In this document: positions 9,095-21,140 of the stretch, piece after piece
Layout: the number at the start of each line of letters is the position of its first letter
Numbering within the stretch: the first letter of the stretch is position 1
Source of the DNA: Exophiala sp. HKRS030
Lineage: Eukaryota > Ascomycota > Eurotiomycetes > Chaetothyriales > Herpotrichiellaceae
Assembly: GCA_023897205.1 (NCBI GenBank)
Contig: JAHWDD010000005.1
Span: 2,356,001 to 2,420,000, forward strand
Length of the DNA: 64,000 bases
Reading direction: 5' to 3'
Made by a program: the position numbers and the translations under genes
The notes under the pieces: generated by a model
The model's database searches: none
Seen by the model: the letters and a program-made list of their open reading frames with translations, nothing else
Told to the model about the DNA's origin: nothing

Positions 9095-11448
9095 TCATAT
9101 ACGCTGTGGTTGACCAAAAGATGGGATACCCGTGCCTGTGACCACGTGAGCACTCAAAACATCAAACACTGGTATCTCTGATAGTCTGCTGGCAACTTCG
9201 GCAAGTATCGGTCTCTTCAGTGATGTGTTGGACTCGAATCGAATAGACGCTTTTTCGGTTTTCCACGCCTGGGTGACACGAACATCTTCATCGCCCTGCT
9301 TGAACGGAATCCAGAGACCAAAGTCGGAAGTCTTGGTGTCAAATGTGGGCGAGCATCTCCAAGTCAAAAGGCCTTCATCTTGCATTGTTCCTGCCAATGT
9401 GGGTGTGCCCAAAGCGGCGAGTGCATCTGAAGGAACTGGCTGCAAATCTTCTAGCGCTAACTCCGCCCAGGCGTGTCCGTTTGAAAAGGCACTGGCGTGG
9501 TAGCGGTTCCCGTCATGCTCGACATTCATCGAGCTGTACACTGCATTGAGCCCGTAATGCTCGCGGTCACGAACGATACAATCCGTCTGGTTGTTGAAGA
9601 TGACAGGAACGTAGGTTCCACGGAACTTCTTGCCGTACGATGTGTCGTAACTAACATCGTGAATGTACAGCCCAGACGATTCGCAGCGACCACCGTCGAG
9701 CCAGCCCAGCCCGTCCAACGAAGTGTGCGCGAATGAGCAAGTCACGACGGTACCCGGAGCCTCAAAAGACAAAGCTGGCACTCCTGAAGGTAAAAAGCTT
9801 CGCAGCAGCGTCTTCGAAGTTCTGAACTGGATTGAAGCAGTGACGAATGATGGCGACGAGGTCGAAGATGAAAGCGTGGTGAGGATCGGGGCGAAAGCGA
9901 CAGGCATCGTGAGCGCAGATTTATTCATTCTCGCCCACTTCCATTCTCTCAACCTTTGCGCAGAGTTGTGAAACTCGTCATGTCCGAAATTGTATTTCCG
10001 GTGTTCGATTGCTAACGAAACACGATTAATGTCTGCAACAACAGGGCAGCGGAATGGCGACAGACATGAACTTACTGTCGAGTTTCTTGTCCGGGATGTC
10101 CTGCCCAGCGATACGTGTTACTTCCTGGACCTTACACGCTCGCTCATATCGAATCGAGTTGTAGAGTTTCAATCGCTCTGGAATCTCCTGACATGCCAAC
10201 CCGGGTTCCAAGACCACGCTGAGAGCCACGGCGTCTTCCATGGCCATGGCGGCCCCTTGGCCCTGATGCGGCAGGAATGGATGGGCCGCATCTCCTATCA
10301 AGGCAAATCGACCGTTCACGAACCCGGGGAGGGTTTCCATATCCAACAGCTTCCACACCTTCAAAGACTCGGCATTCGCCTTTTCGAGGAGGGCCAGGAA
10401 CTCTGGAGCAAAATCTCGGTAGACATCCAGGACGGCGGCTCTGCTCGTCTCGGTGCTCCAGCTATCGTCGCCCGGATCAGACATCTCTTCCGGGTGTATA
10501 CAGAGGAAGTTCAGGAGTGTATTATCCGACGTCGGATAGGTGATGATTCGTCGATCCGTGCCGAGAATGACGGAAAATTGGCCAGGCTTGTCGAAGAGAG
10601 GTCTGGTGATGGGATCATTCAACACATCCTCACGAGGTATCATGAACCTGAAGCCATTTTTTCCCGAACCAACTGTCTTTGCATTCTCCCCGCCAGGCAC
10701 ATTGCGACGGGATTTGGAATGGACACCGTCGGCACCAATGACGACGTCGGCAGAGATTTTGGTCCCACCCTTCAGCGTTATCGATGCATTGTGAGGATCG
10801 ACGTTGACGACAGAGCTGGACAGATGCAGCTCGCACGGGCGTCCAGGGCCATCCTCTGACAAGGCTTCCTCTTTCAACGCCTCATGGAGACGTACACGAT
10901 GCGCCGACAACCAATCCTACAACACCTGTCAGAGGATCTTTGAGGATGGTTCATCTCAAATCTCTACGAACTCACATGTTGCCATAACTTTGCTGATTGG
11001 CTTAGATCAATTTCTCGATTCAATTCACCAGATGCTGTGAATTCGCGAATCTGCCATGGATTAGTTTCACTTGAGGAAAAGAACCCCCCAATGGAGGTTA
11101 TATATTCATGGAGACTTACCCATTCCACCTTGTTCGCTCCGACCTGGGGATCGACACCGAGTTTTTTCAACAAGCCATGCGCGTTCGGAGCCACGTGGAC
11201 CGCCGCACCCAACTCTTGAGCGAAGCGACTCTGCTCATAAATCTTTTGTCTAGCTGTCAGCTAAACCTGTCAAAATTCGGGTTTGTAATACTAAAAGTTC
11301 GTACCTTTACATGATGACCGTTCTTGCGCAGAGCAATACCTACAGTCAGCCCGGCAATGCCAGCACCGATGACGATGACTTCCAGAGGTCGTGGCGGTGC
11401 ACACGACTCCCCGTTAGTTGTTGCAGGAATACTTGAGTGGGACATCAT
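9095..11448 (-). CDS. FAD-dependent monooxygenase fused to acetoacetate-decarboxylase-like domain
   Basis: Five exons (11448-11305, 11242-11120, 11050-10976, 10916-10076, 10032-9095) join to 706 residues. The N-terminal 430 residues are a salicylate-hydroxylase-type flavin monooxygenase: GAGIAGL dinucleotide-binding motif near residue 28, DGVHSKSRR near 177, and GDAAHPFLPHQGQG near 331. The FMO frame would stop just after a GTAAGT donor at 10075; splicing this 43-base intron gives the tail NFGHDEFHNSAQRLREWKW and runs without a stop into about 275 residues resembling acetoacetate decarboxylase. There the family motif GREELGxPK reads DREHYGLNA, so the proline and the Schiff-base lysine are missing. 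The third exon uses the CAG acceptor at 11051; its intron is a stop-free 69 bases. Likely an aromatic hydroxylase with a non-canonical accessory domain. Confidence 0.8.
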
Positions 11449-12302
11449 TTAGGGGATCGACTTGTTCAATTGACCAGAGACAAGGAAATGAAGAGATTCT
11501 TTAAGGGACCGTGTTTTGTAGAAAAATACAAGGCACTAGCATTCTCTATGTACCAGAACGTTCGACAAGAGCCATCATAAGACTAGAAATCAAATGCAGG
11601 ATTCGAGCAACATGAGATCCATTACGGTCTCTCACCAGAGGCCGTAAACCACACCGGAAAGTGTTCATGCTAGCGGTGCAGGCCTCACAGGGTTGGATTT
11701 TCAAATACCGGAAGTCTCAGTTTTGATCGGTGACAACTCGAGACCGAGTCCGGGCATGAGAGAAGAGGTCATTACTTGCAGCCAGAAAGAAAGATAGTGT
11801 CCCAGCAGCGTCCATTGTGGGACGTCAAGGGTGAAGGAACAGTTTTCCCCCTTTCCCCGGAAGTTTCATATTTTGTGTGAGCGAGGCTGAAAATACACAA
11901 AGAGGGGCCGGACGGGGGAACGAAAAGGGGTTTAGGGCAATTCCGGGGGTCAACGTCGGCGAGGATCCACGGACCCCACGTGAATCATTCTTCGACCAGA
12001 ATTGTCGCGATACTAATACTTTCCGTACTCCATACTCCGGACGTGTTCACATCAGGGACGTCCCCCCTCTCTGGGGCCGGTAGGTACTCACTCAACCGCA
12101 GAGCGCCGGCTACGGAACAGTCTACCTCCGAACAACACAGACTGTGTAGTGGTAGCTTGGTCCGGTCTACGGTCATGGATGAAAAGGACCATGTTGATGC
12201 ACAACTTACATACCTTCAAGCCGAGCCTCGAGTTTGGTCTGTTGTTGAATAGTACCTAGGTATTTGTTTCCTTGTTCCAACAGAAATCGATGCCGTCACA
12301 TC
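11449..12302. other. Divergent promoter region between fusion monooxygenase and first CocE hydrolase
   Basis: About 850 bases shared upstream of two cluster genes transcribed in opposite directions. A CACGTG box is at 11977-11982. Several CCGGAA and CGG-type words suggest zinc-cluster sites, but I found no clear repeated palindrome. Confidence 0.45.
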
Positions 12303-14400
12303 ATGATGGCATCATCCTCATCAGCACAGTCTCAATCCGCCGCCACAGCGGTGGTGAGACATGAAATTCGAGACTTGAAAGAAGTCAAGGCTGACCAAGA
12401 AAATGGATTGATTTTCGAGAAGAATGTCTCTGTACCTCTCAAGGGGTCGAATTTGCCAGTCCGAGCAAACATCTATCGTCCTGTGGATACCTCACGCAGA
12501 TATCCAGTCTTGGTCACTTATGGTCCATACGGAAAAGACATTTTTTATGGAGAGTACGTTTTTTCTTTGTCCCTTATTTTCATACCTTGCCCATCAAACT
12601 AATATTCATTGGCGGGGATCTGTCTCTAGTTTCCATCGAGCTTCGTACAGTCAAGTCCCTGCAGAACACAAGTCACGATACGCAGCTTGGGAAACTCCCG
12701 AACCGGTCTTTTGGTGTCGACACGGTTACGCCATAGTCAGAGCCGACGAGGTGGGCCTGGGTCAATCCCCTGGAATCATGGATACAATGTCTAGAGGTAC
12801 GAGCGAGGCATTTTTCGACGTTGTGGAATGGGCGGCCGAACAACCGTGGTGTTCTGGTAGAGTAGGTTTGCTGGGGATCAGTTACTATGCCGGTAGTCAA
12901 TGGAGAGTGGCCGCCCGGAGACCCAAGGGACTCGCGGCCATCATCCCTTGGGAAGGCATGTCGGATTATTACCGCGATCGTTGTCGACCCGGAGGGATCT
13001 TGTCCAACGGTTTCATCAGGTTCTGGTGGAATCGACAGGTGATCACGAACCAGTACGGGAGACCCGGTCGGGCCTCTTCCGAATGGGGTGAAGATACCAT
13101 CGAAGGTGATTTGAGTCCCGAAGATTTGGAATTCAATCGGAGAGATCAAAACGTAGACAATGAAAGTAAGTGCCCACCAAATATCCACCGTCCGCGTGTT
13201 TCGCGCGGAGTCACTCACACACACATTCCTTGAAGATGCACAATCCATGTTGGAAATACTCTGGCGTGAATTGCGATGCTGATTCTTCAATTGTGATATG
13301 TTGTAGAAAATCGATTCCTAGACGACGAATATTATTCCAAAAGAGATTATCGTCTGGAAGACATCCAAGTACCTTTACTTTCCGTTGCCAACTGGGGAGG
13401 TATCACTCTTCACTTGAGGGGAAATGTCGAAGGATATACCTGGGCGGGATCTCAACACAAGTGGTTGAGGTTCATTACTGGACGTCACGACCTACCATTC
13501 TATTATCCCGAGGAAGTCGAGGTACAACGTGGATTTCTCGATTGTTTCTTGAAAGATGACGACTGGGCAGGTTGGAAGACTGGAAAAGTCCCGAAAGTTT
13601 CGATCCGTCTCCGGAAGGGGGACAAGGGTGTCAATGACGCCGCGGCAGAAAAGGACTTTTCCACCCGACCAGAAAATGAATGGCCGATTGCTCGAACAGA
13701 TTATCAAAGATGGTATTTGGGTCCTGATTTGTCTCTGGGGGTCGATCCGCCTTCGTCATCTTCCACCACCAAAGTAATAGATTACAAGGCTTTGGGGAGT
13801 ATGAAAGATCCTCAGATTGTGAGCTTCCAGAGTGCTGCCTTTGAAAAAGAGACAGAAATTACTGGTCATGTTACAGCACATTTGAATTTGTCAAGGAGTC
13901 GTCAGGACGAGCACAGGGACGAGGATGAGAAAGATGCAGCTGAATATCAAGAAGAATCGGAACTCGACGTCTTTGTCACTTTACGTCACGTCGGTGAAGA
14001 CGGTGAAGAAATCTTCTATACAGGTGCGGCTGGAGATCCTGTCCCCTTGTCCAAGGGATGGTTACGGTTGAGTCTGAGGAAAGTGGACACCAGTCACCCG
14101 AGACACCGAGAGTACGTCCCACATCGAAATTATCTCTCTACAGACATACAATCGGTCGCACCCGGTAAAGTCTATGAGGTCGACGTCGAGGTTTGGCCAA
14201 CAAACGTGGTGGTCGAAAAGGGAGGTTCTTTGGTGTTTGAAGTCTCGTCCGGGGACAGTCAAGGTTCGGGATTGTTTTCCCACGACAACCCTGTGGACAG
14301 ACCTGCCTCGAAACTGGCCGGGTTGAATCATATCCATTTCGGTGATGGGTTGCTCAATTATGTGGTCTTGCCGGTCATACCTCCGTTGACTGGAATGTGA
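12303..14400 (+). CDS. CocE/NonD-type serine hydrolase (peptidase S15 family), copy 1
   Basis: Alpha/beta hydrolase of the CocE/NonD group, related to cocaine esterase and X-Pro dipeptidyl-peptidases; it should cleave an ester or amide. Exons 12303-12553, 12630-13165 and 13307-14400 give 626 residues. The nucleophile motif is GISYYAG, in the run WCSGRVGLLGISYYAGSQW around residues 180-200. The C-terminal half contains the jelly-roll domain typical of the family and ends near LNYVVLPVIPP. No signal peptide: the start MMASSSSAQ is hydrophilic, so it is probably cytosolic. It diverges from the monooxygenase fusion and converges with the transcription factor gene. Substrate cannot be read from the sequence. 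Confidence 0.9.
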
Positions 14401-14621
14401 GACAAGTCAGACGTAAGGATAGGGATACCATGGTACGAAGGAGAGCACGACAGGATCGGAAATGTTTTGGAGATGGAACAATGACAAACACATCCATCTA
14501 GTGTCTACACATTGTTTTGCGCATGTAAAAGACTCTGGTTTTGAAAACAAGGGAACTAACTCCTTCGACTCATCATTGCGGACTGATTATTCTTTTCACT
14601 TCGACAACACCACACTGTTAT

Positions 14622-17600
14622 CTATGTAGCTTTACTCAACTCCGTCAACAGAGCAATCAATCTTTCCAGGAGAGGCGGAAGAGTAGAATTGTTGGTGGTG
14701 GATGATGAGCCGCGTCGGTGATTGTCACGAAAGATTCCCGCCATGGTATTGGCAATCATCTCCACGTTCGAGATCGGTTGAACTCGACCACCGCTGACGA
14801 GTAATGCCGGGGTTTGATGACCTCCTCTAGACGACAAGTAAGATTTGGATTGTATACCTTCTTCGTCGTTCAATATGACAAGTTTACCCGTGGTCATGAC
14901 ATCCGTTGAACACGGTAACGCTGATGCTGTTGTTTGTTGATTCCCACCGGTCATGTCACGCTCCATCATCATTTCACCAGACCTAACCAGCGGTTGTCGA
15001 CCGGACCCAGACAATAAATGTGGCAATGCGAGTGTTAGGCAAGCTTGATACACGGAAATCGCACGGAACCCTTGAATGTGCGCAGGGATCATGTTTCTTG
15101 CCGCTCGTAGGACCTGACCTGCGTGCCACATGGCGTAACGACGTTCATCACTCTCGGCCCAGTACTGAAGACTCGGTGCGACGACTTGAGATTCTTCCGC
15201 ACCACAACGACCCACAAACTTTTGAGTGTCGATCGGTGACACAAACAGGGACATGGAAAACAACTCACACGCCATGTGGACGTCGGCGGTCAACGAGTCG
15301 ATGGATCTCGCCAGCTCTCGTAGGCTGGACAACCTTTGATACAGATCTTGCCGTTGGGCTTCGAGCCACATTGGACTCGAGGAAGCCGGCGGCTTGTCGG
15401 CGGTCGTCAATGATCTTTGCAGAGCTCGGCTGTCCAAGAAAGATGCCACCTGAGGCCAAAGGCAATACAACGCCGCGGTGATGGAGAGAACGCGGTCATA
15501 ATTGTCCCCACAAGTCCTCAACTTCCAGGGATCTTGGATTATGTCCATCAAGGTGAGGGTGGGAGTGGTTTCTAATGAATCCTTTTTCGCGAGCACAAGC
15601 GTTTTCCACTTTCTGGCACTCGAAGCGTCCCACAAATCTCGGGAAGCAGGTAGGGCAAAATTGATGTCGGTGCTGGAGAAAGTTGTACTTCGCATGCTGG
15701 CCATGGCACTCTGTACGTCGCTCATCAAGGCGCGAAGTGCCAACCTGTGATATGAAGTATTAGTTGGTGTTGTGACAAGACTGTAACGAGGTCTGCATTG
15801 TACCGTTTGAAGGATTCCAATTTCACCCATTTCAACCATTTCGTCTTGAGCACGTCACCGTTGTCGCTTGTAAGGGGGGCAGTTTCGGTTTCATAAAAGC
15901 CGGCGTACAAAACACCAGCTCGACGGAGCATCTAATAGACACGTTAGCTATCTGTGACACGAGCGCATAACAGCAAAAACGTTCAGTTGGGACGTTATTC
16001 GCAGCTGAATCAGCCACTTCCATCTTCCTACCCGAGCCACACCACAAGCCAGTCTCGATCCAGAGAAGGGAAGCCCGGACGACGTCCAGATTTCGAGGGA
16101 GTGAGCTATCCGTGTCCATGGCGTGAAAGAGAGCCATCCTGGTCCTCTCCTGGAAGGCCAACCCCAACCTCCAGATCTGGTCGATGCCGACAGTCACAGC
16201 CCCAGCTGCGATCATGGCCGTCAGTAACTCTGGCCGGCACTTGTCTGGGACCAAGGATGGCATGTGGATAAAGGGACAACCCTCATCTTTCTCCCGGAAC
16301 AAAAAATTCATCAACAGAAAGTTTAATGTTTGTACAGAGGGGAACGATTGAACGGTTGTGGTGGGCCCCGAGTTCCGCTGCACCAGCAAGAGTATGGCAT
16401 CTCTAGCACTGTCTCCCATCGTAGGTGGAATTGCCATTGAAGTCACCGAGTTTCTGTCTAGGAGAAATCGAGGCAATAGTAGCTTCTCCTGAGCTTTGGA
16501 AAGGTGAGGAGCCTCCTCTACGTCTGCCGAGTCATGAGAGTCGGCTTGCCACACCCACGGCGAACGCTTGAAAGCCTCATGACCCAAGACTGCTCGTGAG
16601 GTTGGCGGGGCATGAGAAACGTCTTGATTCTGGTTGTCACCCGAGACGGAAGTAAACTCGCTTGGAGGAGCAAAGCTAGGTTCGACCAGTGCGTTCCAAT
16701 CCAAGTCCATGGCGAACAAGTTGCTAACATCGTAGTCGAAGGAAAAATCGTATTCCAGGAGATAAGGAACCTCGTTCAAATCACCCGACATGTTCCAGTC
16801 TTGCCTGTTTTGCGTTGTATCAGGTAGTTGTGGTTGGAGTGCAGAGGAAGAAGATTCGCCATCTCTGTCCCCCGTTTGAGTGGACAGAGAGCCGCCGCCG
16901 TTCATGTGAAGGTCATCTTCGTAACGTGTGGGTTGTATCGAAGGACCAATACTCTCACTTTGATCCAAAACATGGTTCATGGTTGGTAGAGACGGGTCGT
17001 TGTTGCTTAGCAGCTCATTGCCGACAGATGTCACTGTAAAGGATGAAAGGCTCGGGGGCGTTGTTGGTTCACCATGAATGTCGCAAGGGAGTGCCCGCTG
17101 CTGACACCTTTCACACGGTCGTTCATCGGAGCATTTTGTCTTTGCCACAATACACCAGTGACAGGCCTTTGCAGCACGGTCTTTCCTCTTGCGACTCTTT
17201 TCAGAGAGACCACTACGAGGTTCATGGATTGTAATATGACGATCAAGAAGATCTCTGGTAATGTTACGTGGGAAGGTTAGACACTGCGTGCTTAGCACCA
17301 AACAGCCTTGTCAGACGGACTCACTTTCTATTGAACTTCTTCATACAGAGATGACATTGATGAGAACGAGAATTCTCATCTGTTTCATGGTCAGCCAGGT
17401 GGCTCTTCTTCGGAAATTGTGTATGTTGACGCCAAAAACGCCAACAATTACCACCCCCCCCCCGCCAAAGCCAAAACCAAAACCAAAAGCAGATCCACTC
17501 ACGCGATTGAAGATGTCTTTTGACGTGGTCGAGACGCGCGAAACGCTTGTCACAGCGCGGGCATCTGTACGGTGTCTCTACAGAGTCACCGGATTCAGGT

Positions 17601-17746
17601 CCCAACCTCGACACGCCGGCGAAGAAGCGATCGGGACAGGCTTGCGACACGGTGGCTTCGTCGGTCGGAACGGGAGAACCTGGGAGCAAGTCGTGATCGC
17701 TGCGAGACGGGGCCGAATTGAGAAGCACACTGAAAGTTGATTGCAT
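14622..17746 (-). CDS. Transcription factor with two C2H2 fingers and a Zn2Cys6 cluster
   Basis: Predicted pathway regulator of 936 residues. Exons: 17746-17503, 17379-17325, 17254-15994, 15931-15804, 15744-14622. Finger 1 (residues 61-82) is C-x2-C-x12-H-x3-H, its last His codon being completed by the first splice. Finger 2 follows (CHLC ... HITIH). The Zn2Cys6 cluster around 128-155 reads ACHWCIVAKTKC then PCERC and a final C. The rest matches the fungal-specific TF middle-homology region. The intron at 17502-17380 is 123 bases, stop-free and in frame, and holds a run of ten C (17454-17463); if retained, the final His of finger 1 is lost. The donor at 15993 (GTCCCA) is weak, so the exon 3/4 junction is less certain. 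Its central position suggests control of the surrounding cluster. Confidence 0.87.
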
Positions 17747-18261
17747 GGTATCGGAGGGCAGCTGTAGAACTATTGATGGAAAACTAAATGAGGGGCCGTT
17801 GCTTCCCTTTTGTACCAAGTACTCATACTTGAATGGGTCATGGAAGCCCCCGGACCCACAAACGGAGACGAGGTTTGCATTGTGGGGCCCCCGCCTTTTC
17901 TTCTTCTGGCTCTACGGTATGCTCGGGACTTACAACGTCCGTGTGCCGAGTTCTCGGGCGAGTTGTGAACAACAGTTCGACAAAGTCCCAGGTTGCGGGA
18001 TGTACACTACTGGTGTCATGGTGCGACATGTGATTTTTCGAGAGCCCATCCTATACCTCTTCGGTGGCGGGTGGTTGATGATGGGGTTCGGGTCGTCCAA
18101 AAACACTGACCTTTCACTTTGATATCCAACAACGACTCGAGCTGAATACGGACTGCTTCCTCATCAGCACTTCTGCACTGATTGTCTGGATATTCATACA
18201 TTGTTTCTGGCTCAGATCATTGAACGAACACTAAACACATATCAACAACCAAGATTGAAGT
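17747..18261. other. Divergent promoter between transcription factor and extradiol dioxygenase
   Basis: About 515 bases between two start codons pointing apart. This arrangement would allow co-regulation. No clear binding site was singled out. Confidence 0.45.
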
Positions 18262-19243
18262 ATGGCCACCAACAAGACACCGTCCTCCCCAAAACTATTG
18301 ACCCCGGTGCACTTTTTCTCTCATGGAACCCCCAGTATGTTGGGCGAAGAGTCTACTTCGGCAGATTACTGGGAGAAGTGTGGTCAAGCGGCCCTCCGTC
18401 ACGGAGTCAAACACATTATCATCATGGTTAGTTGTAACTTCCTACGGCACACGATGCTGGATGGTAAAAACCAAAAGATCTGACCTCTCTGGACTTCGCC
18501 AAAACCAGGGCGCCCACTGGTCCGCACTGAACGATGAGATTCAAGTCTCGATGAATCCCAACCCGGGCAAAGACCCCATCGGAGGAGTGCACCCTCGATG
18601 GTACAAGGACTACAAACTGATCCCCGACTTGCCCATGGGCGAACATGTCATCCAACTCCTTCGTGACTCCGGTTTCAACGCCAAACCCAACAAGTCTTGT
18701 GTCTGGATACACGACATCTACACTCTTATCATCAGAATGTTCCCTGGCGGCAACATGCCGCCGACCACGGTCCTCAGTACCAACGCGAGGTACGACCCAC
18801 ACTTCCACATGAGGATGGGCATGGCGTTGCGATCTTTGCGATCCAGACCCGACGTCCTGCTCATGGGTACCGGAGGTGCCGTTCACAACCTCTACCGCAA
18901 CGTGTGGGGTCCGATCGTGAAATACAACGACAATTTCGCGCAAGAGGTCCCCCCTGCGAACTGGGCTCTCAACTTCCGACAAGAATTCGAGGACGCCGTC
19001 ATGAAGAATTCGGGTCCCGCACTTCGACGTGCCGTGGTCAGTCTGATGAAGCTACCCGATTTCAGGGACGCCCACGGCACCGACGACCACTTCATCGCCG
19101 CCTGCTTCTGTGCCGGCTTGGTCGGCCACGAGGACGATGTCGGAGCTCCTGTGGAGTTCGGCGCAGAGACTTGGGAATTGGGAAACATGTGTAACGATCA
19201 ATACACTTTTGGTTCTTGGGAAGCCTTTCCAGTAGCCTGTTAA
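18262..19243 (+). CDS. Class III extradiol ring-cleavage dioxygenase (LigB/DODA type)
   Basis: Non-heme metal enzyme of the 4,5-DOPA dioxygenase family, which opens catechol-type rings next to the diol. Two exons, 18262-18426 and 18509-19243, give 299 residues; the intron has GTTAGT and CCAG borders. Expected metal and acid-base histidines are present: HFFSHGTPS near residue 18, GAHWSA at about 56-61, GTGGAVHNL near 179 and the HGTDDHF segment near 244-249. Length fits the family. It lies between the regulator and the aldehyde-dehydrogenase-like gene. In a catabolic reading it would cleave the diol made by the flavin monooxygenase; in plants and some fungi the same family makes betalain-type precursors, so a biosynthetic role is also possible. 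Confidence 0.9.
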
Positions 19244-19454
19244 ATAAGTTTGATGAATAATCGATCGATATTTTGGCAACCATGGTCAATACCCAACGTA
19301 ATGAAACTCTTGACATTCGACCATGCTACCAAAAGAACAGGTAAGTCTTGAACTTATTAAGTATTATCATACTTTACTAGGATATCCAGAATGCTATTCA
19401 GATCGTTGCCCAAACTGCAGAAGATACATTTTTTGCCCCCAGAAGTTACAACTA

Positions 19455-21140
19455 TCAAATACAGCAGTGATAAACGTGGGCGGCAGCACGGTATCCTCCA
19501 TAGGCCAACGCACAAAGAGGCGGTAGAATTATTATCACGGCACCTGTAATGGCACCTCTATCAAAAAAACCGATATCGAAGCCAGAATGTTGCTTCACTG
19601 GTTTTACGGGGGCTGATGCTTGCTGGTAAAACTGCCGAGGGTCGGTCCTTGGTGAAAGGTCGTGGACCCACTGAGGTGCTGGCTTGGACATGAGGTTTGT
19701 ATCGTACCGTATATCGATATCGGCAGACAGACTGCCCACTGGTATGCATGGGCCAACTGTATATGAATGATGAGCATTGTTGGACCCAACGAGAATACAC
19801 AAACTTACCCAGTAGCGACGACGGAATCTGGTTGACCATACATATGTCGCTGTCGATATGCTGCGAGAGGTACTTGGCCTCCCCTGGGTTGGAGAATGGG
19901 TACAAGGCCGATAGCGGGCCCCTAATGATCAATCGCATTAGTTGATGAGAGTTAATTCCGATGTAGAAAAGGGGGTCTGCTGGGACACGCATACATTGCT
20001 GAGGCGATCGTCGTAGCTTCCACCAGTCCAGTCACGGTCACAAGTCGCAGAGCATACGCCGAAGACTTTTCTCGAAGTTCAGGCGCGCTACAAGGCAAGA
20101 ATCAATCGGCATAAGGTTGCTTCAAAATTTACCGACGCTCATCCTTGACTTACCTGCCATCATATTCAGATATGTTTATTCCATGAAGATCAAGCAGGTG
20201 TTCGCCCTGCAATTTCAAAGATTTGGTTCTATGTTTCTCAGATCGATCCTTGTCGATGGCGCCTAAGGTCGTGCGTTCTGTGTCGATCACTTCTCTGCAC
20301 TGTGCCAGGAACTTTTCTTTGATCCATTCGTTGACAAGGACGACGTCGACACCATAGGGTGAAGTTCCTCGGAAACGACACTTGGACGCAAGGATCGCTC
20401 GAGCTGCTTTGGAAATGTCGGCCGTTCTGTCAATCACGGCGACGGTGATCTGATGAGATCGGTGTTGCAGAGAATCAGGGTAGTCGAGCACCGGTGTAGT
20501 CTGGTCGATGAGTCGACATCTCGCTAGAAAGGCGGCATTGTCGACTCTCGTGGTGACAATGATACAAGAGGCATTGTCCAAGACTTTGAATTCCCTCCGG
20601 AAATATTGGTCTACAGCTCGCAAGCTTGATTCCAACTGGATTTTGTTGTGTCATGTCAGTTACAACATACGAGCAAGAAATGAAGCTCCGGTATAACAAA
20701 AAATGTAGGGCTCTCACTTCCAATAGCACCACATTTCCCGCCGCGAATGCTGCTGCCAATGCTGATATGATTGAAAAGAACCTCGTATGTAGAGTGGGTC
20801 TGATGAGGACGACGCCGTAGGGAATCCGTCTGTCGATATTGTCTGATTTTTTTGCGATTCGGAATTCATCTTCAAGACTCTTATTGAAATCGACACCCTC
20901 GTACATGCGGCGGACAGCATTCAATGAAAGGCCAAGTTCTATATCAATGTCGGCTTCAGTCGAGGATGTATCCTTTTTGATGGCTGTCTGGATCTTCTCA
21001 AGGTCGACCCTCAATTGATTGTGAAGAAAAAGGATCTGATTTTGACGATATCGAGCATTACGACCTCTTCCGTCGGAAGCAGTGTCGAGCAGTTCGTTAT
21101 AAAGCCTTTCTGAAGCAGGCTGAACCACCATTTTAGCCAT
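19455..21140 (-). CDS. Aldehyde dehydrogenase-like protein lacking catalytic Cys, C-terminal membrane anchor
   Basis: Five exons (21140-20718, 20635-20154, 20087-19995, 19921-19809, 19756-19455) join to 470 residues. The N-terminal third follows class 3 ALDHs (RIPYGVVLIRPTLHTRFFS, then AAAFAAGNVVLLE). At the place of the catalytic cysteine (GQTC in active enzymes) the sequence reads RGTSPYGVD, with serine. The usual GS-x-G cofactor loop reads VTTRVD, and the ELGGK motif with the catalytic Glu is not seen. The last 30 residues include a hydrophobic stretch (TGAVIIILPPLCALAYGGY) that could anchor it in a membrane, as in fatty aldehyde dehydrogenases. So this is probably an ALDH-fold pseudoenzyme, or one with altered chemistry. 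Family placement is firm, function is not. Confidence 0.8.
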
